Below are positions 25,401-33,495 of a stretch of 47,881 bases of DNA, in pieces. The DNA lies in contig JAKLDO010000013.1 in the NCBI GenBank assembly GCA_022703485.1, positions 1 through 47,881 on the forward strand, in the 5' to 3' direction. The first letter of the stretch is position 1. Each line of letters begins with the position of its first letter. Both the position numbers and the translations under genes were made by a program. The DNA comes from a bacterium. GTDB lineage: Bacteria; UBP6; UBA1177. The notes under the pieces are model-generated. The model worked only from the letters and a program-made list of their open reading frames with translations, was not told where the DNA came from and did no database searches.

Positions 25401-25823
25401 TCCTGTTCCGCCGGCGCATTTGTCATTCATGAACGAAATCGTTGAGCGGTCTTCTTTTTCACCTTTCCAGATTATCACTTTTGCATCCTGCCCGCCGAGC
25501 TCGATAACTGATAACACATCAGGATACATTGATTCGACGGCGTAGCACACAGCGTTTACTTCCTGAATGTAGTGGGCGTTAAGCGCTCCGGCGATAGCTC
25601 TTGATCCGCTTCCGGTTATGAAAATGGAAAAGTTCTGTTCCGGGAAAGTCTTTTCTATTTCAGTGAGCAGCTCTCTGACAAGCTCAGGCTGTCTGGTATT
25701 GTGCCTTTCGTATTTTTTCCATATTATGCTGTTTTTATTATCCATTACGACAGCTTTGACAGTTGTCGACCCCACATCGACACCTACCGAAAGGATGTTT
25801 TTTCCTTCGTTATTTTTTGACAT
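22488..25823 (-). CDS. Acyl-CoA dehydratase activase, two ASKHA domains plus DUF2229
   Basis: An 1,111-residue cytoplasmic protein (ATG 25823, GGGGA nine bases before). ASKHA/BcrA-BadF domain 1 (about 10-290) has GVDVGSTTVKAVVMD, ELGGQDAKVI, and the paired cluster cysteines in DKCAGGTGATID and AAKCGVFAETDV. Domain 2 (about 355-635) repeats this: GIDGGSTSTKLVLL, DIGGQDIKVLF, NTQCSAGNGFF, NYGCAVFMEQD. A Cys motif CRFCANKC (about 670) is followed by a DUF2229 domain (IGIPKLLNMYLYSPFFSTYF ... CFPAKVAPAHIYNLL). Relatives use ATP to drive low-potential electrons into 2-hydroxyacyl-CoA or benzoyl-CoA type enzymes. The usual C-terminal continuation is missing and is encoded at 15735-17129. Its substrate is unknown. 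Confidence 0.9.
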   Translation of the reverse strand: MSKNNEGKNILSVGVDVGSTTVKAVVMDNKNSIIWKKYERHNTRQPELVRELLTEIEKTFPEQNFSIFITGSGSRAIAGALNAHYIQEVNAVCYAVESMYPDVLSVIELGGQDAKVIIWKGEKEDRSTISFMNDKCAGGTGATIDKILDKIGLSTAEANKIRANGRTINHIAAKCGVFAETDVVGLLKAGVSKEDIFVSLCTAIVKQNLEVLVRGNVLKDKVLLLGGPHTYLPALTDIWREQLPVTWNIHSFKPACKDIEKAIFVPEDSQYFAAAGAVLFGKKTDELSDRSTLQYIYEGPAKLDAYIAKGRLSKLESSGAIIDGLVSSEEEIIEFAKMYSIPEFTPPELEKNRTYECYLGIDGGSTSTKLVLLNSTKEIIYRDYILSNGNPVSDLREMFVKMEKWEKEKGITVNIAGSAVTGYASSILRAAFDLDRAIVETVAHMKSAVHYYGDIDLICDIGGQDIKVLFMKHGRVVDFKLNTQCSAGNGFFLQGMAAQFGIPVEKYAEHAFKARKAPAFNYGCAVFMEQDKVNFQQLGWSKEEIMAGLALVLPKNIWNYVVQESNIAKFGKKIVLQGGTQKNLAAVKAQVDYIKSRIPDASVSVHRFADICGAIGAAMEAVDTVKGKSSFTGIADAARVEYTTTNNESTRCRFCANKCPRAFIDIHTANGSRIRFISGNQCEKGLAENAGEMKELAAKRDETLKKVRNLVDESAYLVFSDFPFNEMPQNGAAKNQSEYYPYNTINVRNDPEFKGSKAEVLEKRKKMVIGIPKLLNMYLYSPFFSTYFRTLGMKVVFSDYTSDELWAKGNKWGAIDPCFPAKVAPAHIYNLLQKKECTHICFPIITHLHSSVKNTLGNNACVIQMGTPEVVNAVFKRETDFFAQNGVDFWRPLVSMDNPVEINGILYEYFKEKVELTEDENAWAVNQGLNAMKNYYETLQNAGAEVMNDLILSDRMGVLLIGHPYHHDPGLNHRILEKFQLKGFPVLCIESLPDSASFIDPLFRDSTFKDDSFDITDVWGRNFNRNTNLKIMAARVAARHPNLAVIDLSSFKCGHDAPTYSYIDNILDASATPHFLFHDIDQNKPGATFNIRIETIEYFLKHEEETLKGKK

Positions 25824-25925
25824 TTCCAACTTTCCCCAGATATGAACAAAATCCAGTCGCAGTTTTTAACATGCAAGGTTTTCATAGTCAAATTTTAACG
25901 GGTTAAATATATATGTATTAAAATT

Positions 25926-25955
25926 TTGACAATTCTGAGAATTAAATGATATGTT
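25926..25955 (+). promoter_or_regulatory. Promoter of the ACT-protein gene
   Basis: TTGACA (25926-25931), an 18-bp spacer and TATGTT (25950-25955) lie 33 bp before ATG 25989, divergent from the large activase gene. Confidence 0.5.
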
Positions 25956-25988
25956 AGCGCCGTCCTAAATTAACGAGGGAGGGGATAT

Positions 25989-26414
25989 ATGAGAGTTGAG
26001 CAGATTTCAGTACTGCTTAGAAATGAGCCGGGAGTGCTGAGCAGGATACTTGAGGCGATAAGCAACGGGAACATAAACATTCTGGGGCTTACGATAAACG
26101 AGACTGCGGCTTTCGGAGAGCTCAGGATAGTTGTGAGCGATACGCAGAAAGCCCACGAGATACTCAACAAAATAGATGTTTCACACAACATCGTGAAGAT
26201 AATAGTTGTAAATCTTCCCGATAAACCGGGAGAACTTCTCAAGATCGCAAAACTGCTCAGCGAGAACGAGATAAATATCGATTACATCTACACACTTTCC
26301 GCCGGAAAGAACAGTGCCTATATCGCAATAAAGAGCTGGGACATGCCGGCAACAGAGGATATCCTGAACGAGAACGGGATAAAGATAGTCGCACTTAAAG
26401 AAATAAATCACTAA
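25989..26414 (+). CDS. Tandem ACT-domain protein
   Basis: A 141-residue protein made of two ACT domains. The first, residues 1-68, is MRVEQISVLLRNEPGVLSRI ... NINILGLTI; the second, residues 70-138, is KIIVVNLPDKPGELLKIAKL ... NINIDYIYT. Each has the beta-alpha-beta-beta-alpha-beta pattern with the Gly turn that binds amino acids. Stand-alone tandem ACT proteins of this size often act as amino-acid sensors beside amino-acid or aryl-CoA metabolism genes. A GGGAGGGG ribosome site is strong. It lies 14 bp before the outer-membrane protein gene, probably in one operon. Confidence 0.88.
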   Translation: MRVEQISVLLRNEPGVLSRILEAISNGNINILGLTINETAAFGELRIVVSDTQKAHEILNKIDVSHNIVKIIVVNLPDKPGELLKIAKLLSENEINIDYIYTLSAGKNSAYIAIKSWDMPATEDILNENGIKIVALKEINH

Positions 26415-26428
26415 GAGAGGAAAAGATA

Positions 26429-28255
26429 ATGTTCAGAGTCTTATTGACCGCAATGCTGGTGCTGTTTTTTTTAGATCTTACAGCACAGGACGGAGAAAAC
26501 AATGAGGGGCAGACTGCGGTACAGCCGTCTGAAGAGACTGCCGCTCCTGAAGCTCAGACTGAACCTGCCAAGGCTGAAGAGCCTGCTGCTGAGCCTGAAC
26601 CGGCTGCTGAGCCTGAACCGGCTGCTGAGCCTGAACCCGCTTCAGAGCCCGAACCTGCCGCAGAACCTGAACAGAAACCTGAGGAAAAAAAAGAGACCGA
26701 GCCCGCCGCTGCACCGGCTCTCAAGATAAAAGACGGCAAACCGTCAAAATTCTTTGAACTTTACGGCTATTTCGCTTTTGCCAACAAGCTTACTTCCAAC
26801 ATGATACTCAACGGCAACAACCCGTATCTTTCATCAACAAAGGTGGTCGAGTTCGAAAAGGACGAGAATGATAATTATGTTCCCAGAGAGAAAGGCTCGG
26901 CAAAAGAGGACATTCTTTCATGGGCATGGCTCAAACTGCACCTTGAACCTGTGATTGATGTTGCTGAGACCCTTGAGATCCACACAAAGATGTCGATATT
27001 CGGCAATACTGTCATGGGCGGTGACAACTTCGAGGTCGATTCAAAGAGCAACGGGCTCCTGAGAGATGCGCAGCTTGAAAATTCAGCTAATATAGTTTTT
27101 GAAGGTCTCTGGGCGTCAGTGGATACACCGATCGGCGAGCTTAAAGCGGGAAGAATGCCTTTCCACTGGGGTCTCGGGCTTCTTTACAATGACGGCAACA
27201 CGATAAATGACCAGTCCACAGGCGATTACATGGATAGGATCCAGCTTACCATTCCTGTCGGCGGGTTCAAGATAATCCCGGCATTTGACTTCGCTTCTTC
27301 AGGCGTGCTCGACAAAGTTCATGATTATGTCGTAGACCCGTCACAGAAGGACGATGCGTACAATATCAGCGCGATGTTCTCGATGACAGAGGACGACCCC
27401 GACCTGCTTGAGAACAAGCTTCTCAATGAACAGACTGTAGCCGAGTTCGGTGTCATGGTGATGTTCTCATGGAAGGACAAAGGTTCCATGGTGTGGGATG
27501 CAGAAAATGCAGTGTCGCTTCCGGTAACTGATGATTTCGTTGATGATGAAAAGACATATGCTCTTGTCAATCAGGATGCAAAACTGTGGAAGTTCGACGG
27601 ATGGTTCAAACTTCACCACAAGAACTTCTCGCTCAATGCCGAGCTTGCATTCCTTTACGGTACGATAGGAAAGATGATAGTTGATGAAAGTGAAAAGAGC
27701 GTAAAAGCCGAATCTGTCGGTGTGGCTCTGGAACTTGAATACCGTCCGATCCCGAAAAAGTTCCACCTTTCACTTCTTACAGGTGTGGCTTCTCCGGATG
27801 ACGCAGACTATGTGCAGGGAGATTCATGGAACACTCCCGGAAACTCAATAAACAACGATTCGGCGAATCTTGACACGAAAGTGCAGAATTTCAGGTTCAA
27901 CAAGGATTATAAGTTCAATTCGACACTCTGGAACGAATTCCTCGGAAGATTCACAGCCGGCTATTATGCAAGCCTTTACGGAACATATTACATACTTGAT
28001 GAGCTCAAGGTCGATCTCGGTGCGACATACACAATGGCTCTCTATGCCAACAATTCGATAGGCGGCAACGGACTTCCTGTAGCTTTTGAACCGTATATAA
28101 GCGTCGATTACGCAAACAAAAGCGGTCTGCGCGGCGGCGTAAGATACCAGCTGGGTGTTCCTTTTGACGGTCTTGACGGGCTTGATGCCGAAGGTGAGGT
28201 TGTCGAGACTGAGCTTTATCATTTCCTGAATGTATATCTTGGAATAGTCTTTTAA
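26429..28255 (+). CDS. TIGR04551-like outer-membrane protein with Pro/Glu repeat linker
   Basis: A 608-residue protein: signal peptide (1-19), then a linker of AEPEPA repeats (about 25-95), then a barrel. The barrel matches what I know of the TIGR04551 family of Myxococcota: FELYGYFAFANKL, SWAWLKLHLEPVIDVAETLE, TPIGELKAGRMPFHWGLGLL, NDGNTINDQSTGDYMDRIQL and PAFDFASSG. It ends YHFLNVYLGIVF, a C-terminal Phe barrel signature. The linker could reach through the periplasm to peptidoglycan. It sits between the ACT and ptb genes. Function unknown. Confidence 0.8.
   Translation: MFRVLLTAMLVLFFLDLTAQDGENNEGQTAVQPSEETAAPEAQTEPAKAEEPAAEPEPAAEPEPAAEPEPASEPEPAAEPEQKPEEKKETEPAAAPALKIKDGKPSKFFELYGYFAFANKLTSNMILNGNNPYLSSTKVVEFEKDENDNYVPREKGSAKEDILSWAWLKLHLEPVIDVAETLEIHTKMSIFGNTVMGGDNFEVDSKSNGLLRDAQLENSANIVFEGLWASVDTPIGELKAGRMPFHWGLGLLYNDGNTINDQSTGDYMDRIQLTIPVGGFKIIPAFDFASSGVLDKVHDYVVDPSQKDDAYNISAMFSMTEDDPDLLENKLLNEQTVAEFGVMVMFSWKDKGSMVWDAENAVSLPVTDDFVDDEKTYALVNQDAKLWKFDGWFKLHHKNFSLNAELAFLYGTIGKMIVDESEKSVKAESVGVALELEYRPIPKKFHLSLLTGVASPDDADYVQGDSWNTPGNSINNDSANLDTKVQNFRFNKDYKFNSTLWNEFLGRFTAGYYASLYGTYYILDELKVDLGATYTMALYANNSIGGNGLPVAFEPYISVDYANKSGLRGGVRYQLGVPFDGLDGLDAEGEVVETELYHFLNVYLGIVF
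26585..26638 (+). repeat. Three tandem 18-bp repeats encoding AAEPEP
   Basis: The unit GCTGCTGAGCCTGAACCG occurs at 26585-26602 and 26603-26620, with a third copy at 26621-26638 differing in the last base. Degenerate units follow. Such in-frame repeats can change copy number by slippage and so alter linker length. Confidence 0.9.
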
Positions 28256-28286
28256 TTTCAGAACAATAAACCGGAGGAATTTCAAC

Positions 28287-29201
28287 ATGTTCAGAACTTT
28301 CGATGAAATTATCGCTTTTGTGAAAAAATCACCGAAGAAACAGAGAGTTGCCGTAGTCGGCGCAGGAAAGGAAATAGCTATTGAAGCGGCCGTTGACATG
28401 GTTACTGAAAACCTTGCAGATCCGGTGCTTTTCGGTCCTAAAGAGAAAATAATGCATCTCATTGAAGGGACTGTACTTGAAAATAAAGTTGAGATCGTTG
28501 ACTGTGCTGATGATGAGATCAGCTGTGCAAGATCGGTCGATTATGCAGTTGACGGCAAAGTTCAGCTTATTCTCAAAGGCAGTGTAGAGACGGCAATGCT
28601 GATGAAAGCCATTTTAAGGAAAGAAAGAGGGCTTAAGGATTCACCAGTAGTGACAGATATACTTATTTTTGAAGATCCTCTTGCAAAAGAGACAAAAAGG
28701 CTTGTAGGGCTTACTGACGGCGGACTTATTCCGCTTCCCGACCTCGAAACAAAGATAGAAATGACCCGCGGCGCTGTAAAAGTTTTTCACAAACTCGGCT
28801 TTGAAAAGCCGAAAGTCGCATATATTTCAGCGATTGAAAAGGTCAGTCCCAAGATTCAGTCTACAGTTGATGCGGCTGAGATCCAGAAGAGGAAAGCTGA
28901 AGGTCAGCTTGAGGATATCAATGCATATCTCGAAGGTCCTTTCGCTATCGACAATGTCATTTCCGAATATGCAGCAAAGATCAAAGGGATCGATTCTGTC
29001 ATGGCGGGCTGTGCGGATATTCTTGTGATGCCCAATATCGAATCGGGCAATGTGCTTGGAAAGCTTGTGAATTACTGGGGAAATGCTCAGAACGGTCATA
29101 TCATAACCGGTGCAAAAGTGCCTGTGCTTCTCAGTTCAAGAGCCGATGATGCCCGTGCAAAAATCAATTCGCTTGTTCTTGGAATCCTTGCAAGCCTCTG
29201 A
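28287..29201 (+). CDS. ptb: Phosphate butyryltransferase / phosphate acetyltransferase family
   Basis: A 304-residue enzyme of the PTA/PTB family, which exchanges CoA for phosphate on short acyl groups (butyryl-CoA + Pi to butyryl-phosphate + CoA, or acetyl/branched equivalents). Visible marks are RVAVVGAGKEIAIEA near the start, LILKGSVETAMLMKAILRKE (the family's KG.v.T..lmk..l), GLTDGGLIPLPDLETK, and IESGNVLGKLVNYWG near the C terminus. The length (about 300) favours Ptb over Pta. CCGGAGG precedes the ATG. No butyrate kinase gene is adjacent. It suggests fermentative energy metabolism. Confidence 0.88.
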   Translation: MFRTFDEIIAFVKKSPKKQRVAVVGAGKEIAIEAAVDMVTENLADPVLFGPKEKIMHLIEGTVLENKVEIVDCADDEISCARSVDYAVDGKVQLILKGSVETAMLMKAILRKERGLKDSPVVTDILIFEDPLAKETKRLVGLTDGGLIPLPDLETKIEMTRGAVKVFHKLGFEKPKVAYISAIEKVSPKIQSTVDAAEIQKRKAEGQLEDINAYLEGPFAIDNVISEYAAKIKGIDSVMAGCADILVMPNIESGNVLGKLVNYWGNAQNGHIITGAKVPVLLSSRADDARAKINSLVLGILASL

Positions 29202-29202
29202 T

Positions 29203-29478
29203 ATGCCTGTGAACACTAATTCAGAAGTCATCTATCCGGTAACTATCGATCTCAAGGTCATAATGTTTTCCGTTCCCGGCGATGAAAAGAACATCTCCGA
29301 CCTCAATGCCATACTGAACAGGCTGATGATACCGCTCACAAAAGAGTGGACCGTCACAAAAAGCACAGGCGGAAATTACAACAGCTACACCGGAAAGATC
29401 TTCATCACATCAAAAGAAATAATGTATTCGCTTTTTCAGGAACTCAACAGACATCCTAATGTGAAATTCGCGATCTGA
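29203..29478 (+). CDS. DUF493 (YbeD-like) protein
   Basis: A 91-residue protein starting at ATG 29203, one base after the ptb stop; the reading frame extends further upstream but only over ptb. The pattern VIYPVTIDLKVIMFSVPGDE ... TVTKSTGGNYNSYTGKIFIT ... YSLFQELNRHPNVKFAI is the DUF493/UPF0250 ferredoxin-like fold of YbeD, with the conserved S..G.Y.S segment. Regulatory, ACT-like roles have been suggested for the family. It is probably translationally coupled to ptb and converges on the lipase gene. Confidence 0.88.
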   Translation: MPVNTNSEVIYPVTIDLKVIMFSVPGDEKNISDLNAILNRLMIPLTKEWTVTKSTGGNYNSYTGKIFITSKEIMYSLFQELNRHPNVKFAI

Positions 29479-29484
29479 AAGAAA

Positions 29485-31110
29485 TTACTCGCCGTCGGGA
29501 GTGTTTGCGCATCTGATGGGTTCTTTGACGACGCAGTAGTCTGTCATTGGGACATTTGCGATCCTTGCGTCAACCCAGTCGAACTGTTCTTCAAGTGACC
29601 ATGCCCAGCCGTCAACATGTCCTGCGCCCTGGCATTTTTTGTAGTTTATCTGATATCCCTGAGCACAGAGAGTTTCGAAAGATGCTGTCTCAATACCCGG
29701 ATCGACAAGGTCGTCAAGTTCACCAAGTACCATAAGTGCCGGAATATTGTCAAGTCTCGGAAGCTGGGTCGTTGGCAGAGTGTTATGAGCGACATAGCAG
29801 TCCCATGGCGGCATGTTCACAAGGAAAGGTTCTACAGCCGCTTCCGCAAGGATCTCTGCCGAATAAAGGTCATCAAGCGAATCCATTCCGTCAACCGCTT
29901 CATCCATTTCACAGCTTTCATTTACAGCCGCGGCAGGGAAATTCACATCGAACGGTGACACAAAAACTTCGGAAAGGTTTGCATTGTCACCTGTGTACCA
30001 TGAATTTGAGGTCAGCAGGAACAGTGCCGTATTTCCGCTTGCTTTCACGAAATTCTGGAGAGCGACCTGAGCATGTGTTGCAAGGTCCGTTGGCGGAATT
30101 CCCCATGAAGCGCCCTTGATAACAATTTCAGGAGCGTAGTAGGGCTGATATCTTGTGGTGAATGCCGCTGCGTGTCCGCCCTGCGAACCACCGATTATTG
30201 CATTGTCACCGGGAAGTGCCTTGAGTCCTTTAAGACTGATAAGGTTTCTTGCCGCTCTCATCATATCGAGTACTGCGATAGCCGTAGGTTCTGCAATGAG
30301 ATACGGATGAAGCTCCTTCGACGGTCCGCCGAAGCTCTTGAGCCCGAGATAGTCGGGAGCCGCGATTATATAACCGAAAGAAGCAAGGAGCACTGCAGTT
30401 CCTGTCGCTTCACCTTCAATGGAAGTATCTGTCGACGGAGCGCAAAGATCATTGAAACCGCTGACAGTTCCGTGAAGAACGCTTATGACAGGGAAAGTTA
30501 TGTTCTCATCGATATCGGGCATTGCGACAACGCCGGTGGCATCAACGAGTTCACCTTTATCCTGTGTCTGATAGCGGATCCGGTAGACTTTTACATCATA
30601 TTTCGGCCTTCTGACGATATTTCTGCTTTTAACTTCGTCATTAGTCTCCATCATCGTCGTGAGAGCAACTTTCTTTCTTGCGGCAGCCCCTTCAAGGTCT
30701 GTCAGAAGCTCTTCGCTTTCAAGAATGAATCCGAGCCCTGTCCCCATAGGAAGCTCTTCCTGTTTGAGCCACTGGTATTCTTCAACGCCGCAGAGGGCCG
30801 GAGCGACTCTCGGATCATAAGGAACGAATGTATCTTCGTCCTCGACCTCGTCGATATCCTCATCGGCAGTCTCGTCAACTGTTTCGTCGGCAGTTTCGTC
30901 AACCGTCTCATCCGACTCCGTTAAAACTTCGTCGGACAAGTCACTGTCATTCGTTTCATCGACTGCTTCATCTGTAACCGTCTGGTCTTCATCGGCTGTT
31001 GTGTTTTCATCAGTTGTTTCGTTCTTGTCTCCGCTTGAGCAGGAGAAAATGAAAAGTGAAAAGATGGCAAGAATGGACAGAAGTCCGCTTTTCATCATGG
31101 ATCTGATCAT
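29485..31110 (-). CDS. Lipoprotein alpha/beta hydrolase, secretory-lipase (LIP) type
   Basis: A 541-residue predicted lipoprotein: signal with lipobox at Cys24, then an Asp/Glu/Thr linker (about 28-95) with DETADETVDETADED repeats. The hydrolase domain runs from 110 to the end. The nucleophile elbow is G-G-S309-Q-G-G; the acid is in GELDDLVDP (466-470) and the base is His498 in GAGHVDG. VISVLHGTVSGFNDLCAPS supplies the oxyanion region. The layout fits the LIP family of secreted triacylglycerol lipases/esterases. GAGGG lies six bases before ATG 31110 and a strong promoter is at 31150-31177. Part of its linker DNA is shared exactly with the lipoprotein at 46906-47769. Confidence 0.88.
   Translation of the reverse strand: MIRSMMKSGLLSILAIFSLFIFSCSSGDKNETTDENTTADEDQTVTDEAVDETNDSDLSDEVLTESDETVDETADETVDETADEDIDEVEDEDTFVPYDPRVAPALCGVEEYQWLKQEELPMGTGLGFILESEELLTDLEGAAARKKVALTTMMETNDEVKSRNIVRRPKYDVKVYRIRYQTQDKGELVDATGVVAMPDIDENITFPVISVLHGTVSGFNDLCAPSTDTSIEGEATGTAVLLASFGYIIAAPDYLGLKSFGGPSKELHPYLIAEPTAIAVLDMMRAARNLISLKGLKALPGDNAIIGGSQGGHAAAFTTRYQPYYAPEIVIKGASWGIPPTDLATHAQVALQNFVKASGNTALFLLTSNSWYTGDNANLSEVFVSPFDVNFPAAAVNESCEMDEAVDGMDSLDDLYSAEILAEAAVEPFLVNMPPWDCYVAHNTLPTTQLPRLDNIPALMVLGELDDLVDPGIETASFETLCAQGYQINYKKCQGAGHVDGWAWSLEEQFDWVDARIANVPMTDYCVVKEPIRCANTPDGE
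30908..30943 (-). repeat. 36-bp exact repeat in lipoprotein linker, copy 1
   Basis: These 36 bases are identical to 47369-47404. Both encode the linker peptide DLSDEVLTESDE within acidic lipoproteins otherwise unrelated in their C-terminal domains. Confidence 0.9.
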
Positions 31111-31149
31111 AGTAAACCCTCACAAATTAATTTCGACACACAGGTTGTA

Positions 31150-31177
31150 ATTATCCACAAAACCGCCTTCCAGTCAA
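31150..31177 (-). promoter_or_regulatory. Promoter of the lipase-type lipoprotein
   Basis: On the minus strand, TTGACT (31172-31177), a 16-bp spacer and GATAAT (31150-31155) lie 40 bp before ATG 31110. Confidence 0.65.
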
Positions 31178-31252
31178 GGTTAAAGCCGTGTTCCTGAATA
31201 TTTGAATTAATCTTCGGGCATGGTATCATCCCTTGTTTACAGGAGATTTGTA

Positions 31253-32323
31253 ATGAAAGCGTTCCTAGAACCTTATTACAGCGGAAGTCACAGAAGTTTT
31301 GCAGATTCTGTTATAAAGATGTTCCCGGGTGAATTTGTCCTGTTCACTCTTCCCGGAAGGCACTGGAAATGGCGGATGCACGGAGCGGCGGTATCCCTTG
31401 CAAGGCAGGTCATGGATTCAGGCATTGATTTTACTGACATAATAGCAACATCGCTCATCGACCTTGCACTTCTCAGGTCGATAATAACTCCTAAACTGCC
31501 AGAATGCCGTTATACAGTTTATTTTCATGAGAACCAGCTATGTTATCCGTGGTCTCAGAACGATAAGGACCCGACAGAACGGAAGGATCTCCATTACGGT
31601 TTCATGAATTTTACGACAGCGCTGACTGCGGACAGGGTCATATTCAATTCAAAATATAACATGAACAGTTTTTTCGGAGCTCTCGGACCGTTCCTTAAAG
31701 CTTTTCCTGATGAGAACCTTGACGGATCAATTGCAGGAATTATCGCAAAGTCTGAAGTGGTCTATCCCGGTTTTGAACCCGTAAATGTAAAAAGAGAGCA
31801 AAACGGTGTTCCTGTGATCCTGTGGAACCACCGCTGGGAATATGATAAAAACCCCGATGAGTTTTTCAATTCACTTTTTATGCTTAAAGATAAAGGCATA
31901 AAATTCAGGGTTGCAGTGGCCGGAGAGGAGAGAACGAGAGCTCCAGAAATTTTCGCCAAAGCAAAAGATAAGCTGAAAAATGAAATAATATCATGGGGGT
32001 ATCTTGAAAGCAGAAATGACTACTTTGAACTTTTAGGGAAATGTGACATCCTTCCTGTAACGGCTCATCATGAATTTTTCGGAATAAGCGTTCTTGAAGC
32101 TGCATCTGCAGGAGTTATTCCGCTTCTGCCGCTGAGATTGAGCTATCCTGAGCTGTTCCCGCAGAATGTTTTCAGTGAATTTTACTACGATGAAGGCGGG
32201 CTTACACAGGCATTGATAAATGCAATTGTGAACAGAGGAATGTTCGATACCGGAAAGATATCAGAGCGGGCCTGCAAGTTCAGGACAGATGAAGTTTTAA
32301 GATCATTGAACGGATCATTCTGA
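31253..32323 (+). CDS. DUF3524 glycosyltransferase, tRNA-queuosine alpha-mannosyltransferase family (QTMAN/GTDC1-like)
   Basis: A 356-residue GT-B enzyme. ATG 31253 has AGGAGA upstream, so the 11 earlier in-frame codons are excluded. The N-terminal DUF3524 domain is clear: MKAFLEPYYSGSHRSFADSV, then LPGRHWKWRMHGAAVSLA, then FHENQLCYPWSQ. The C-terminal GT4-like half has LWNHRWEYDKNPDEFFNSLF, VAGEERTRAPEIF and HHEFFGISVLEAASAGVIPL. In animals the DUF3524 protein GTDC1 (QTMAN) adds mannose to queuosine in tRNA-Asp. A bacterial homologue probably modifies Q or a similar nucleoside in the cytoplasm, but the acceptor is inferred. It has no queuosine-synthesis genes beside it. Confidence 0.85.
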   Translation: MKAFLEPYYSGSHRSFADSVIKMFPGEFVLFTLPGRHWKWRMHGAAVSLARQVMDSGIDFTDIIATSLIDLALLRSIITPKLPECRYTVYFHENQLCYPWSQNDKDPTERKDLHYGFMNFTTALTADRVIFNSKYNMNSFFGALGPFLKAFPDENLDGSIAGIIAKSEVVYPGFEPVNVKREQNGVPVILWNHRWEYDKNPDEFFNSLFMLKDKGIKFRVAVAGEERTRAPEIFAKAKDKLKNEIISWGYLESRNDYFELLGKCDILPVTAHHEFFGISVLEAASAGVIPLLPLRLSYPELFPQNVFSEFYYDEGGLTQALINAIVNRGMFDTGKISERACKFRTDEVLRSLNGSF

Positions 32324-32404
32324 AAAATCACTATTTTTCTTTCAAATACTCCGGATTAACATTATTATCAGGATGGATAAACCGATACGGAGAAATGAAC
32401 ACAT

Positions 32405-33487
32405 ATGCCTACCTTTAAAATTCTTAGCATTTCAATCCTGATTACAATGATCTCATTTTCATTTAACATTTCTGCTTCTGAAGGTTCAGGACCGTCCGGC
32501 ACTTTGACCGTAGAGACAAAGCCTTCGGGTCTGAATGTTTATGTGGATGGAAAAATAGCAGGAAAAACACCGTTAAAAAATTATGCAGTACCGGCTGGAA
32601 AAAGGATACTATCTGTCGAAACAGAACCGTGTTTTAAAAGTGTGCTGTATTATTCCTGGAACAGACCTGTATATGTGGAGGAAGGAAAAGATACATACAT
32701 TGAAATAACACCTTCTCCTGTTATCACCAGCCTTAAAGTCGGGGGTATAGAAGTGAATGGTTCATCGCTCAAAGGGACCGAAGTGTATGTCGACGGTGTG
32801 AATGTCGGAACTCAGCCAGGGTCTTTTGATGTTCCTGTCTGCTCGAAAATTCTTGAAGTTACAGATGAAAGCGGCAAGAAAGTAATATACAGATCGGAGC
32901 TCGACCTTCTGAAAGGGGTTGTAACCCAGAAAAATGAAAAGAACTATGAAATAACACCTGCCAGTGTTAAAGCTCAGGACAGTGTCATTCTTTCACAGAC
33001 TCAGGAAGGTCCGGATAGCGGGGAGATGTCCGGTGGTGAAGTGAAAAACAAAAACACGGATGTTTTTCAAAAAAAGATCAGACCTGCTAAAAAAAATATA
33101 AATGTTCTTGGTCCGTACAAGTGGATCGGCACTTCTCTCATACTTGCGGGTGCGGTTTCAGCCGGACTGGGAGGTCTTTTCGATTACAAGGCGCTGAAAG
33201 AATTCGATAAATATGAAGATATGGGCGACAAAGATACAATAAGGCAGATGATAGAGGAAGGTTCTTTTGATGAAGAAGAATATATCTCGGAAAGAGACGG
33301 TCACTATAAAAAGGGAAAAGACTATTCTGTGGCGCGAACTGTCCTTTATGCGGCAGGAGGCGCCATGTTCGTCACAGGGGTGATACTGCTGTTCGTTCCC
33401 GGTGTGAAAAAAAATGAAAAAAATACTTCGTTCTTGTTAATTCCTTCAGTGGAAGGGCTTTTTATTTCTGCTGAAATATCATTTTGA
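32405..33487 (+). CDS. PEGA-domain membrane protein
   Basis: A 360-residue protein with signal peptide (about 1-25). A PEGA domain (35-105: GTLTVETKPSGLNVYVDGKI, GKTPLKNYAVPAGKRIL) is followed by a second, degenerate one (GTEVYVDGVNVGTQPGSFDV). A Ser/Gly/Lys linker leads to two hydrophobic helices (KWIGTSLILAGAVSAGLGGL; TVLYAAGGAMFVTGVILLFV) that enclose an acidic loop. It thus displays PEGA modules from a membrane hairpin. GGAGA lies about 11 bases before the ATG. The second PEGA module resembles that of the 1-1371 protein. The next gene follows within 10 bp, so an operon through to 40423 is likely. Confidence 0.8.
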   Translation: MPTFKILSISILITMISFSFNISASEGSGPSGTLTVETKPSGLNVYVDGKIAGKTPLKNYAVPAGKRILSVETEPCFKSVLYYSWNRPVYVEEGKDTYIEITPSPVITSLKVGGIEVNGSSLKGTEVYVDGVNVGTQPGSFDVPVCSKILEVTDESGKKVIYRSELDLLKGVVTQKNEKNYEITPASVKAQDSVILSQTQEGPDSGEMSGGEVKNKNTDVFQKKIRPAKKNINVLGPYKWIGTSLILAGAVSAGLGGLFDYKALKEFDKYEDMGDKDTIRQMIEEGSFDEEEYISERDGHYKKGKDYSVARTVLYAAGGAMFVTGVILLFVPGVKKNEKNTSFLLIPSVEGLFISAEISF

Positions 33488-33495
33488 GGTATGAA

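Noticed and set aside
27845..28462. 205-codon minus-strand frame spanning two plus-strand genes
   Set aside because: It runs across the end of the outer-membrane protein gene and the start of ptb, both strongly supported, and matches nothing recognisable.
30172..30924. 250-codon open frame on the plus strand
   Set aside because: It is antisense to the lipase-type lipoprotein, whose domains and promoter are clear; the frame is Ser/Arg/Cys-rich without a family, and has no ribosome site.
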